This document shows, one piece after another, positions 12,801 to 25,997 of a DNA stretch of 64,000 nt. The notes beneath the pieces were generated by a model, which saw nothing but the letters and a program-made list of their open reading frames with translations, did no database searches and was not told where the DNA came from. The position numbers and the translations under genes are program-made. The number at the start of each line of letters is the position of its first letter. Within the stretch, counting starts at the first letter, position 1. Source of the stretch: Rallus limicola (lineage: Eukaryota; Chordata; Aves; Gruiformes; Rallidae); NCBI GenBank assembly GCA_022605955.1, contig JAKCOZ010000003.1, positions 54,312,179 to 54,376,178 of the forward strand, in the 5' to 3' direction.

Positions 12801-13248
12801 GTCAGAAACTTCGAGGAATTTTCTGAACAGGTTGTATAAAACAACTAGGAAGGAAGGGAAGAAGGAAAGAAATGGGAATAAAGTTTAGGCTTTATTTGCA
12901 TCTTTCCGCTGGAGGTGTTTCATCTCACTGCCAATAGAAAATACAGTTTTCAGTAACTCCTAAAATGATAAAATTTCGCAGAACCTTAAAGTAACACTGG
13001 AATCCTAAGCTTATAATGAGAGCTCCTCTGGGAATCAATCCTTCCACCTATTAAAATGCAGAAGTTTTCCTTTCCTCTGCACAAAGCAGATACCAGCTAT
13101 TGTGTTGTGGTGAGCCTGGGAATCCCTGCCGGTGTGCAGAAAAAGACACAAGGCTCTACTGCTGGGTCACAAACGCAGGCAGGGGCTCAGGTGTGGTCCA
13201 TCGTGTTGGGTTGTCTCAAGTAACCAGAGTGTCTTTTCCTTCTATTAG
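9806..13248. other. Non-coding AT-rich sequence
   Basis: I see only AT-rich sequence with short poly-T runs (10931-10940, 12232-12244). No transposon is recognised and the open frames here are short (up to 100 codons) and unremarkable. If the exon candidates on either side are real, this stretch would be intronic. Confidence 0.6.
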
Positions 13249-13314
13249 AGGTACACAGCAAACAAAAAGGGAATGGAAAGAGGCTCAGCTGAAAAAGGGG
13301 GCACTTCTGAAAAG
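13249..13314 (+). other. Candidate 66-nt in-frame exon
   Basis: The acceptor GTCTTTTCCTTCTATTAG ends at 13248 and the donor AAAAG|GTAAAG begins at 13315; the acceptor is strong and the donor acceptable. The segment is exactly 22 codons with phase 0 at both ends and no stop. The peptide is hydrophilic, rich in Lys, Glu and Gly. It joins in frame to the segment starting at 13772, 457 nt downstream. It is purine-rich, so the open frame is less surprising (a second frame is also open). No family is recognised. Confidence 0.2.
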
Positions 13315-13771
13315 GTAAAGTCTTAACAGTTTAAGGAGGAATTTAACAAGCCTCTCTCAAGCAATACTCAGGTCTCCTTCCTTGTGTGCTGTGATGCACT
13401 CTTTTCTCCTTCCTCAGCAAATTAAAGAAAAATTCAGCACATAATTCCTGAACTCAATTAATTCTGGTATAGAACTAAATTTAAGAGTTCAAAACAAAGA
13501 CTGAATTAATCAACTGCAGATTATTTCTGCTGGATTTGAATAGTTTATTGTAATAGGCCTGGGAATATGAAATCTCACAGTGAAGGGAAGTCCGGATTTC
13601 TTCATACACAACCTTTGCTGTGGATTAAATGGAATTACATCATGTTAAACTGCCTTGAATCTGTTCTTTACTTTCCCTCTGGTGTAAATAATATGTCATT
13701 TTATCATAGATTATTAATCCTTCTTTGAATGTAGGTTTCCTGAGATATGATCTGTATTCTTTCTAATGCAG

Positions 13772-14008
13772 TCGCTGCGGATGCCGAATCCTGAAACAGC
13801 TGTCACACTAGCCGTCCATTCTCTTTTGCTGGCTACCAAGGTCAGGTTATCTGTTAATCTCTTAGTCATCTGCAATCATAATGCACATGTATTGACTAAC
13901 GTGTTTAAATGCAAGTGCATGGACATTCATATGCCTTTGGCCCACCGTCCACACAGCTGTACTACAGCTTTGAGACACACCTCCTACAAGCACGTGAATT
14001 GCTCCTGA
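13772..14008 (+). other. Candidate exon: 69-nt cassette or terminal exon reading to a TGA
   Basis: A pyrimidine-rich tract ending CTAATGCAG (to 13771) precedes an unusually CpG-bearing stretch with three CpG in its first 20 bases. One frame is open from 13772 to a TGA at 14006-14008 (78 codons). A possible donor, ACCAAG|GTCAGG, at 13841 would instead give a 69-nt, 23-codon cassette in phase 0. The frame is continuous with the candidate exon at 13249-13314. The peptide is not recognised: it starts polar, then has a short Leu/Ala/Val-rich segment. A second, overlapping frame (13909-14223) is also open, which weakens the coding case. Confidence 0.2.
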
Positions 14009-15442
14009 GATCTGGCTGTCAGGAACAGGGTGCATATAACGCTATTCAATGGTCATTTAACATACACATCCACATAAGCACCCTCAAAGAAGGCATCACA
14101 GGCATGGTTCTAGTTCCTCTCTATGAAACAAGATTATTAGGAACAGCAGTAAGGCCCCTGGATCATCACTGCAAAGTGCAGAAATGCAGTTTGTATCCCT
14201 TCCTATCCAATATACAGAGGTAAAACAGCCATCACTTATGTTATACATTCACTTACTGCTCTTGTTCTTGCAATTTTAGGATAAGACATCTATGCATTTA
14301 ATGAAGATACATTAAATCTGCAAGAAATTGCAAGTGTTAGCATACCATATGCTGGTAGTTTCTTCTGAAACTATTTTCTAATATAGAGTGTAAAGAATGC
14401 TTTTAGACAAAGAGATAATTGCTGCTAGATGAATACAAGATTTCCATGAAGCAATGCTTCATCAGCTAGAGTTTGGTTTTCATCACATTTTCAGTCCTAT
14501 TTAACAGAATTTTATAGTTAAATTTTGAATCATGTAGCCCTGGATATAGTATTCTTGATCTGAAAAAATGCAGAAATTCTTAAAGGCAGAAAAATAAACA
14601 GAGAGATGCCTGATGCCCACCTTAGACTCAAAGACTTGAGAGGCTGAGGGGTGGCTTTTATGCAAAAACATAAGTAACTACAAAGAGCATGCCTGCAACA
14701 GTGACTAGGGGTTTCAATTGCTACTCCAGAGCTCTTTTTTAAACATACTCATCATAAAGACAGTGAGGTTCAATGTCAGGATGGCAGAGCTGAGGTCAGT
14801 ATATTTCACTGAAATATTCCTAAAGCAAAGCCAGATAGAAAAAGGAAATTCAAAACATCTCTGACTGTTTTTATTTTATCTTATACCTGTTGATTCCTTA
14901 GCAAGAAAGTCTATCTTTTGAACAGTTCATCTGTTTCTATTACATTTTATTTGGTATAATATTTGCAGATAACTAATTTTATGAGGGAACACATTTCTCT
15001 CTGTGAACCTAGAAATCTTTGCCAAAACATTTGGATTCACCTCATCCATTATTTCAACAAACAGAGAGCTAGGTATTTTATATGTTGCTGTTGAAGAGCC
15101 TTTGTTTATATTAAACTGGAGATGTGTACCATTCTTTAAGAGGCTTGAAAGAAATTATGCAGCCATAGGGAATGCCTTTCTAACTTCATAAGCAACAGGG
15201 GACCACTCAGCATGCCATTTGTTACAAACTCTATAACCTTCATACAATACATTTAAACAACTACTTGCAAACATATGTCAATGCAATATTATTTTAATTG
15301 GTGCAGTTTACCTCAACCTATTTTGTTGCTTCATAGTTTAATTTAAAAAAAAAGTAAGAAGCAAAGCAACAACATGGGTATACTTGTGAAATCCAGGAGT
15401 TCAAAAGTTTCTACTGCTACCGATAAATTTTCTTTCCAACAG
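14009..15442. other. Non-coding AT-rich sequence
   Basis: No gene or known repeat is recognised. The open frame 13909-14223 overlaps the previous candidate in another frame and matches no family I know. Confidence 0.6.
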
Positions 15443-15468
15443 GAAATTGGATCTTTATTAGAAATAAG
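15443..15468 (+). other. Candidate 26-nt microexon
   Basis: The acceptor AATTTTCTTTCCAACAG ends at 15442 and the donor AATAAG|GTGAGCA begins at 15469. Both match consensus well but enclose only 26 nt, open in more than one frame. Microexons of this size exist in vertebrate neuronal genes, yet a chance pairing is more likely without transcript support. Confidence 0.1.
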
Positions 15469-18400
15469 GTGAGCATTATAATGCTTTTTCTCTAGAGAGG
15501 TTTATGAAGATCTGAGAAGTCAGTAGATGAAACATGAATACTGGGGATCTAACTTTTTTCAAGCAGGTCTTTGAACTCAGTGACAGTTGAGTCACAGAGT
15601 TAAAAAAAAAATGAATATGACTAGATAATATTTCATTTCTAGTCTACAGAGGGTTTTTTAAAACATTAATGAATTCATAGGATCTGATGATTTCAAAAAA
15701 GAGGTGTCAGAGGAACCGAATGGCTGTCTAACTTGCACATAATAGAGAGTCCTTTGGGAGCTTTTTGATGTGTACATACATACGGACATACGGTCATGCT
15801 CAGTCTATCTCTTCAGAGACAATCCTGATCCAGCATGCAGCAAGGTCTAGTGAGCAACTCTCTTACCTAATGATATGCACCATTTTTTGTGCTGCTCACA
15901 AAGTTATATATGTGACTATTCAATGTTTATTCTGAGAAATTAAAATATTTTAGTCTCAAAAATATATTCACTGAATACATTTTTTCATTCTGAAACCTTG
16001 ATCCATTGATAAGTATATAAAACATTAATCAACATCAACATTAATATAGCCATACTATAAACTATAGTTTTGAGTACATCTATTAATCTTTATCATAAGA
16101 AATTACTTTATAGTTTGCTTTTTAAACTGGAGACCATGTATTTATTTAGTCTTCTTCAGAGCTATTCAGACTCTCAAGGCTTCACACATAAGTAATAATA
16201 AACAATTCTTGCAAAGACTGACAATAATGTAAAACAAATGAAAAAATAGTCACCAAGGGACAATTTGACTCTTCATTATAGTTCTATTAGTTCAACTTTT
16301 ACAGGAGAAAGAGAACTGATATTACTACCTTCTTCTGAAAAGCGCCTAGGCAAATCTAAGGGTGCACCCTTGAGCAAAAAAATTCTTGTTAACAAGATGA
16401 TTTCTGGCAGTTAGTTCAGTTTATCTTTGGATAAATTTATTCTTCATTCAGCAAATCCTGAAATAGAGATTAATCTTTTAGATAGTTTAGTTGCCTGGAG
16501 AATGTGAAGTAGATTTTACATTTATTGTGTAGTTGGTATGAAATTTCTCAAACTTGTCAAGAAGTGGGGAAAAGTGGGCATAAAGCACTTAATGATGCTG
16601 ACAAATTTTTAGTCTTTTATATTTTTATTCTCATATACCTGTATCTACCTGATATGTTGTACTTATTTATTAACACGTATTTTGTACTGAATTGCTAACT
16701 CTGTCGTGCAAGAACCATCACTATATTATAAACTTGTATAACTGGCTCTAAGTGCACCACTTGGGTACCTAGGTATTACTGAAGTAGAAAATCCAGGTCC
16801 ATTCAGCCTGAAAATGGAAGGCCTATTTAACAAGCATGGTTGCAGTGTGCCAACTTATGTAACTACTGACACACAGACAAATTGTGTGATTGATATTCAT
16901 TTTGGTACATCTTTGATTTCCCACCCAGAATGACCTATTACCCATTTACACCTGCAGAGAACCTCCAACAAGATTTCTAAGCATCTTGATCTCAAAAATA
17001 AACAAAATTGTTGATTTTGTTTTATTATTTTTTGTTTATTTAATCTTGTCTCTGGATCTATAATGTGAATCTGTAAGTCCTTTGTCACTAAGCCCTTTTG
17101 CAGTGTGAATTAACAATAAGCAGTTAAAATAGCTCATTATACCTGCTTATATTTTGAAAGCAGGAACAAGTTCACCCTCTTCAAAAAAGATGCAACATTA
17201 ATCAAAGCTGTTTAAGGATAGCAGAGGTACACTACTAGCTGCTTTTGGATTTCCAGCAAAGAGCTAGCTCTCCACTTATGATCAAAATAGCCTATCAGCC
17301 ACCAAAGAGGTGATCTGAAAGGTCTTACACCAGGACCAGACTCTACCCAGTTTGAAACTAATGCCTTTTGACATCCATTTCATCAAACATTGTGCTGTAA
17401 CACTGTGATTGCATTTATCATGATTACTATTTCTAGTAGTTTTCTAGCATGTTGTAATTTGTAACTTGGAACTTGAATTTAAAAGGGCTGTACTGAGTCG
17501 GATGACAGTTATATCTAACATTGTCTATTGTTTTTGATAGTTTCTATATTGTACTGAGATACGCCAGTCAAACTAAGAAGCTTACCTTTTATTTTGTGCT
17601 ATGTTTCATCAGAACTAATGAACCAGTTTGTACTTGGGAAACTTGCAGGCTCGGAGTAGCTCAATGTCTGCTTCAACCTTCTCCATCACTTGGTTCTATA
17701 GACAATACAAGGCTGTCTATCACATTCCTTTCATGTTGCACTGCAAGAGGAAATCCTTCCTACTCGTTGTACAGTAATTCAGTGGATAAATCATTGACTG
17801 GTGGAGGCCTGTGTTCAGTCATTTCCTCTGTCTCAGGAAATTCAAGCTTACATATTCCACCGTCAGAAAAAAAATAATCCCTACTATAACTAAACTGCAA
17901 TGATAAAGAATAAAGAAATTCTCAGCTTCTTCTGTTGAAAATGTTCTTCTCTGCTTTTAGACAAAGAAAGTAACAAATACAGATCAAAACTTTGAACTGA
18001 GCTGGGAAAGCAAACCCGTATGTAAACACAATTCTACTGTAATGGCTTACAAAAACTTTGCCTTAGCCTATACCCTAGCAGCCACTTTTGTATTTTATAT
18101 CAAGCAGTCATTAAATGAAATATCAAAGTTGTCCTTAGAATAGATTTTGGCTTCCTTTTTCTATGAAGAGTGAACTAACCTCTAGACTGGAGGGAAATCA
18201 TCACCCATTTCTAAATCATTCTGTCTGGCTTTCAACTCTCTTACCTAGATTTTTTCTCCACTACTTGTTGCTTTGTTATTTTTGTCATTAAACTATGAAA
18301 TTGGAATTAACATTGTAATTATACTTCATTTCTATTTGTATAGAAAAAATTGAGAGAAGCATCAGTACCAACTGCAGAAAACTTATTGTGAAGTGACAGA

Positions 18401-21400
18401 AACATGCAGTTGGCTGAAAACCCTGAGATAGGCCCATGCTAAATCTTTTTCTGAGCAGCAGGAGGTAGCACAGGAATTGCCACTGTGCTTAGCATCATAT
18501 TATTTGAATGTGTAAGCCTTCACTTGGATTGGTCAATAGTAATACCACATATATCCTCCAGTAACAGTACAATGTTTGTAAGCTTAAACAAACAGATTCA
18601 CGCTCTCTGACCCAATTCATTGTTCCACTTGCTGGTTCCCAAGCCTAAATAAACAGATTAAAGTTCTCTTCCAAGTTAATACTAATAAAGATCCTGTCCA
18701 GGCAAGGAAAGAAGCAGTCTTCCCCACGGTCACTGATGTTTGCTTATGCTGAGTATTGCTGAGGGCTGGGTTTTGATTTCTATGGCCACTTGTTCGTGTT
18801 GCTGCTGAGTTGCTCTGGCCTCACCAGATGAATCCAGCTGCTCCAAGTTCCAAACTCTCCACTGCTCTTCTGAGCCTCACGGTGTCTGCCTCTGGTCTCT
18901 TGTCACTAAAAAATTCAACATGGATATGTATGTATACACACATATTACAATTTATATATAAATATATGTTTTATTTACTTTGTTTTTCTGCTGAAACCAA
19001 CAAAAAGGTGCTGCTTTCAGCAGAAAGGCCTCCTTGTTGCACTTTTCCTGTTTTAACCCTTCTGCAAGATGCCATTCACCCTTCTGAAGTTTTGCATTAG
19101 CAATTAGGAAGAGGATTGTAGCTGGGAAAATGGGCTAACTATATGAACTTTTCATAGTTTATCCAATTTTTATGCTATAATTTAGCTTTAAGAGATCTAA
19201 AGTAACAAGATATGAGCATCTTATAGCCATGTCTTTATTCATTTTTAGAAGTCAATTGGATTGTTTTGTTGTATTATGCTTAGATCTATCCACAGTTGTA
19301 CTATTGCCTTTGACAGTAATGCGATCTGGACATTTCTATGACTAACCTCAAAGTGCACTATCATTATAGTCTGGATGTGCTTGCATAAGCACTTCTTTCA
19401 ATTAAATGGTATGATTATTTTCCCTTCCTTCTTTCTTTCTAGGTTGCATATGTTCAGCCTCAAAATTGCATATTAGGACCCTCCATGCATGGGGTTTTTT
19501 ACCTCTTTAACATATATTTATGATTTTTTGCCATTATTAGCTAAATAATTAGAAGAAACACAATTAAATACTGCATTAAAAATTGCCACCTCCCCTACAA
19601 CATCGACAAGTTTCTGCTTTTAATGGAGCTTCCTGCATATATATCTGAAAATAAGGTTCTCTTAAAGTATGAAAATATGAAGTCAATGGAGTTAAGTTTT
19701 TTGTGGAACAGGTTCAGACATTCTTCACAACAGATCGAATACAGAGAACATCACCCTACAGTCACTCAGGGGAAAAAAGAAACCACCTCCAAAGCAGCTG
19801 TGTACCCTGTACCCCAAGGTACAGCCCTGTACCTTAGGATTCAAAATGGACATTTAAACCTTGGTTTCCCACATCTGAGCACTAAGCCTGAGTCATTCTG
19901 CTGCTACCTTTTCAGTCCTGGCCTCTTCAAGTTGCTGTGGTTGGTGTTGCTCACCTCCTGAGGAATCCACAAGCATTTGCTATCCTCTGCTTCATGCGCT
20001 TGTTTTGGAGCTCCAGGTTCAGTTGCTTCATTCACTGCCTGAGTCATAATACAAACTAGGTCGTCTATACCCAAGCTGAATGTCCTAATCATTGGACCAG
20101 TGAATCACCTCTTCTAATTTTCTGGCCCAATGTTTCTGTTCAATTATTTAGAGAATCCCTGACCTTTTCTGCCACAGGTGAACATAGATGGTGATCAGAG
20201 CATTTAGCTGTAATGAGGGAAACTCAGGCTGAAGACCTTTTGCTCCATTCAGATGTGTTCTTAGTTATCTGCTTTTGTATGCTCTGGGATAACCTCTCTC
20301 AGTTTTATCCCCACAGATATTTTCATCTTCAACACCCTCAAGTCTCAAGTTTATATCTATATAAAAATACTACTAGTTTTAAGGAATATTTTCTGAGATG
20401 GGAAAACAATCACCCCCACTTCCAATCATCAACCTTTGACAAGCAGCACCTTGTCTTCCTGTTAAGGGTGCTCATTCTGTTATTAATCTTACAATTTCTG
20501 TTTTACAACATGCCTTTCTAATGAGTAAAATGGAAGAACTGTTTAGGTGCTCAGGAAATATTCTTTTTCCACAAAACATTGTCTGAGTTCCTACTTCATG
20601 TGTTGCCTAATTATATGTGTAAGATAAAAATAATTATTTTTAAGCATTTTAAAATCACTTTCCTTAACTGGAAGTATTTTGACATGTAGTGCATTGCAAA
20701 AATTACTAGGTAATATTACTATCCTCAAGAATCTAAAATTCTGGGTAAGGCTCTCAAAATCATGAAACATTCAAAAATATCATCTTCTGGTTCCTTTTGT
20801 TCAATTTTTAGTATTCTAAATCAGTAGAGTGCACTCAGGTTACAGTTTCAAGCCTTCTAGAACAAGTCTAGGAATCCATGCTTATCAAAAGAAATGAACA
20901 CTGAGACTCATGTATTAATGCAAGCCCAGAAATCTGGTCAGAATTCTCACTGTAATTTGCAAGGCTTCTGATAAACCTGCAAGACCAGCAGGTTAACCCT
21001 CTGTTACCAAGGCCTGGTAGATTTCTGCTGTAAAGTAGTTCTACTGGGGGATTGCTGCTATTTTATTTTGTGTTATGAACCAGCCTAACATTGCCCTCCA
21101 ATCATGGCATTTTGCAACTAATGCTCCCAAGGTACTGTGGTACTCTCAGAGTGTAAGCCTAATAATTCCCTGAATTTATATACACCCTAATGTTACTGGA
21201 CTGTATTTTTCCATGATTACTTTAACTCAAGTAACATGCAAAGGCTGAACAGGTTGTCAGCACAGAAATACAGACTAGAACTACTTCCCTACTCTCATCC
21301 TGTTTTTCCTTATGTCCACCAGCCTGGCTGAAGAAATGCTGTACTGGGTGTGATCAGGCATGCTTTTTATGAAAAACTATGAACCATGTGCATTTTAATG

Positions 21401-23112
21401 TGAGAATAAGAATAAAGAAATCTTGGAATATCTACTTGCATCAGGCATTTCAGTTAAAGCTTACACATGTGCCCTGACCACAGAGAAGCCAACTGATTTT
21501 AATTGACCTACATTATTTTATTTTTGTAATCTACATAATATTTGTATCCCAGTTTTCACATCTGTAATAATTTTACTTGGGATTTTCTTTTCTTTTTTTT
21601 TTTTTACAGACTGTTTAATATTTTACTATAATTTAATAAAAGCAGCATTTTTTTACCCAAATGATAAGGTAATATTTTTTCTACAGGATGCAGGGATGAC
21701 TGTAAACTCTCTTTAAATCTGAGTGCTGAATGTTCAGAAAAAAATGGATTCAGATATATATTAGAATCACAGGCAGCTTTAGGTCTGGAAGACTGCAGGA
21801 AGAAATGCAAGGGAAAGCTCCAGTTTAGATTCTGTCTGCATCATTTAACTAGCCGCATTGCACTTCTTATAGACTATTTTTAAAACAACAGTAGATGGTT
21901 ATTTCATTGTTAATGCTTACTATTTCCAAGCTCTGTTGTCTTCTGAGATCCAATACTAGTCAAAAAAAAAAAAGGGCACATCCATAGAAACATATGTGCA
22001 GGTAAGAAAGGTACTAAGTCTTTTTGAATGCCAGTCCACTGAGGAGCCTTACTTTTGACCTCCAGGTCTGTAAATCTTGGTCCAACTCTCCTCCTTTCAC
22101 TGAATTTATTAAAACACTGCAGAGCATTTCAAGTCATCATCAACATTTAGAAGTGAGCAATGAGGACTTCTGTTTTCACTAATACACAGTTTCTTTGCTG
22201 GTTGACACTTCAAAAGTGATCTAGTTGGAAAACAAGGTGAAGAGACATTCTGATTTTTTCCCATTTATTTACTTTTAACTAATTGCATACTTCCTTTAAA
22301 ACTCGCCAGATAGCTCCCTACCAGCTTTTCCATACTGGACAAATCACTCCCGTGTTCTGTCAAAATGACAAAAAAATCACTCATGGGATTTAGGGTCTGC
22401 TAAGTAACTAACATCATCTCAGCATTAACTGTGTAGAAAATATTATGTTCTTAATCTGTCTGATCTGGAAGGTCAAGCTGTGCCCACATGCTGCCTTCTT
22501 CTAAGGACTCAACACCAGGAGCATTGGTTTTGCCAGAAGAAATAAATCCAGCAAGAATGGTTTGAACTGTTTCTTTCTAATCCTATCTATCTAGCTGTCT
22601 ACTTGCATAGCTAAAGTACCCATCACTGTAATGTCATGGTGCCAAACTGTAAATTACAGAGCCACCCAATAATTTGTGGTTTATATCTATTGTTTCAAGC
22701 TAGATTCATTAGTCCTCCTCCGCTCTTATTTCTTTTAGGAAAGTAAGATAATGTGAATAATAGCTTAATAAGAAGTATGGAGTTTTACTATGTGAAAATA
22801 ATTCCTTTAAACAGAAGAAATTGTATATTTTGCATTTTAATCTTTCCTATTAACTCCTCTCAGCTGGGAAGACATTTATAAAAAGCAATCTACTTGTTTA
22901 TGTTCTTTTCTTATGAAAGATCAACAATCACAAAAAAAGAAAAGTAGATCATGCCACATTTTGCCATAGAAGTTTTTCCTTGAGCAAGGGGAAATCCTTT
23001 GTGAATGGTGTTTTCAAATACAACTTTTACTTTGAAAGAGTTGTCTTCATAAGGGTGAAGCCAAATAAATATTCTGATCAGAGCTTGCGTTTTGGGAGAT
23101 TAAATGAAATTT
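15469..23112. other. Non-coding AT-rich sequence
   Basis: No transposon or gene is recognised over these 7.6 kb. Open frames of up to 118 codons (for example 17521-17877 and 19623-19961, plus strand) show no familiar motif. A strong isolated donor-like CAG|GTAAGAAA occurs at 22003 without a convincing acceptor partner. Poly-T or poly-A tracts lie near 21592-21605 and 21961-21972. Confidence 0.6.
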
Positions 23113-23141
23113 TTTATATATATATTATATATATATATTTT
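23113..23141. repeat. AT-rich simple repeat
   Basis: The tract is mostly alternating TA/AT with one TT interruption, followed by TTTTATTTAA. It is a short imperfect dinucleotide microsatellite. Confidence 0.8.
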
Positions 23142-25997
23142 ATTTAACAGAAAAGTATCTGACTGAACAAAGAAGATGTCGGGGGAGGTTTTCTGTGCAT
23201 TGATATCAGAAACAAAACTGAATTTTGAAGACATAAATCTCTGCAATGTTATGCAAAATAGCTGTTCACTTCTGCTTGCTTAGAGAAAAACCTTTTTCCT
23301 TAAAAAAAAAAGCAGTTATTAACTCTTTTGTAGTCGCTTGGACTTGTGAGCAATACACATCAATTTCTGATTACCTAAGACAAATCTATCCTGAACTACT
23401 TCTGACGTGAATGTCAAAGGTTCCATCCATAGGTGGATGTACCTTGTCCTTTTGCCCAGTTGAAATCAGTTGTACTTTATAAATAAAACGATGCCACCCT
23501 CGAGAGGACACAGTATTAAACATCCCAGGGTGTTAAAGAGCAATGAAAGTATACACTTACCCTCAACAGCAGTTCTACAAGCAGTACAATTCGTATTCAT
23601 TTAGCAATTATTCGTATTGTTCTTTTTTTCAGCAGCTGATATAAATTACATGTCATTATGGTCCAGCTGCAAATAATGGAATGACAATACCATCCATGCC
23701 ACAGTGAAGGCTGGCACTCATATCTCTTTAGAGGTGTTAAGAGAAAAGACAGGGTTTTGCAGCTGAGTGCACTTTATGATGGAATGCTCTAACAGAGATT
23801 TAATATATTTATCCACCTTCTGAAGCCAGCAACTATAGCTACAGCAAATGGCTGGCTGGCCACAGTAATTATCTGAGCAATCTAAGTAGTTATGTTTTGA
23901 GCTACAGGGTGTTGAAGATAATAGTTCAGTCTAGACTTAGTGCCTACAATGCCTTCTTTCTACTTGCTGGTGAAGCCCAGTTGATGATGATTGACTTAAT
24001 GCAAGTCACCTGGCTCATAACCTGAGGAACAAAAGGACTGTTTACACAGAAGAACAACATTATGCTCCTTGGGGGGAATCTAACTGGTTTTGGTTGTTTT
24101 TTGGGTTATTTTTTTTTGTTTTGAAGCTATTTAACTCTTTGGAGTTCTGTCATACCTGTAGCAAATTGTTAGTTGATAATGGTGTCTTCGAGATTACTGA
24201 TATCACTTGGATCTTTTACCTACAGGTGAGTTATTGCCCAAGAGGTGGAACTGTACATTTTTCTTACAGTCCTTCTTCTTTCCTCTTTCTTTCCCTGTTT
24301 GTTTTATTCCCATTAGTGTATTTTGTTTACATCCAGATTCTTATAACTATGTCCTCAATGAGTAAAGTCCAGTTCTCAGTATTGCAGGCTACATATGTAT
24401 GTGCATGTGCAGGATCCTTGTACAAAATTTTTCCCCACACTTTATGTTTTAGGGTTGCCGCTGTATATTCCACTGCTTAAAATACCAGGTACATTTTCCT
24501 GTTAGTCTCAAAGAAACTGGTTATTACTCCTTTAAGGGATCCCTCCCCCTTCTCCTTTGTTTGGCAGAAGAGGTCAGGAGAAGAGGCATCACCTGAACTC
24601 AAGGGGCTCAGGTTAGGCTTTCTGGGAGATTTTATGTAAGCATGACTAAAATGTTTAGCAACACTACTCAGGTTTGCATGGAGCAAAAAAGTCAATACTC
24701 TGTCTACACCATGGAGAGATCAAAGATTTTATAAAGAGCCAGACATAAAGAGGCTAATGTTTGGGTCACAAATATTTGGAAATAAAGAAAAATAAAGTGT
24801 CACAGTTATTTTCCCCTTAAACTTAATCTCTTTGCTGGAATGGATTGACTAGATATACCAAAAATTCATCCTACTACAGAAGTGCAGCTGACATCATACA
24901 ATGCTGAGTAAATAAGTATAATTCTATCTAGCTGAAATTCTATAATCTTAAAGCAATAGCATATAACCTATGTTATGAAGTTAGACTTTGAACATAGAAG
25001 CTATTATGGATAGATGTCAAAATACCTCATTATCAAGAGGATGATAGGATTCACTCTGGTTCTAACAAGCTAGACCATACTTTGTTAAAACTTGACTTTT
25101 GTAAATTCACAGCAAAATTAATTTTCCTCCAAGTTTTTTTGTTTCTGGAAAAAGAAGCACTGTTAATCGTTATCATTGCTTATTTTGTGTGTTCTAATAT
25201 GACTACTTTTTGACTTGCATCCTCATTGAGCTGGACTATGGTATTCCACTTACCATTAGGGCTGAATATGTTTTACCTATATAGTGAAGGATATGCCTGA
25301 TTTTCCAACATTTTAAAAAAACATTACTGTAATTTTTGTGGTTCTACTGTATCTTGCTTGCATTCACCAATGATATCAAACAAATTTTCTCCAGGGTGCT
25401 GGAGAATCATCGAATGTCTCTTAGTCTCTCAGGCCCAGACTGCTCCAGCCTGGCCCCCACAGAGTCACAAGTCCCCCAAGCAAATCTGCTCTGGCGTGGA
25501 TCTCTCTCTTGCTCATCTCTGTGTCTTCATCTCTTTCCGTGGGCTGTGAGTGCTGGCATAGGCACTTCTCTCTCTGTGCTTCCTTTCATGAAACCACATT
25601 CCAAATTGAGACCTTCTTGGTCCTGTCATACTGTGAATCTGGGGTAATATTTGAGCTCCTTTGCTCAATTATGCCCTTGTGAGAGTTTTCCAGAAATATG
25701 GGAAGAAAAACAAGTTAGAGTGAATGTGTTTGGAACTGGAATAGCCAGAATCTCTTAGCAACACACCTGATAGCCATGGATAATAATGTGAGTGCAATGA
25801 ATCTGGGTTCTGTCTTTAAATATTGCCATGGGATGAATCTTCATGGCCTTTTAATAACGAAAAAAAAGATTAAATAACAAAAGTACCTGAATTCTATTCC
25901 ATTCTATCACTTAACACTTGAATACTGATGGCTAAATCCACTTCCATTGCCAATGTCTATGTGAGAAAGGGTAGCTTTAGTATCAGTCAGCAAAAAG
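23142..25997. other. Non-coding sequence
   Basis: No gene or transposon is recognised. The 128-codon frame at 24094-24480 (plus) is rich in Phe and Leu from T-rich DNA and matches no family known to me. A donor-like CTACAG|GTGAGT lies inside it at 24226, but no well-placed upstream acceptor pairs with it. Confidence 0.55.

Noticed and set aside
24094..24480. 128-codon hydrophobic open frame
   Set aside because: The Phe/Leu richness follows from T-rich DNA; no membrane-protein family is recognised and splice partners are lacking.
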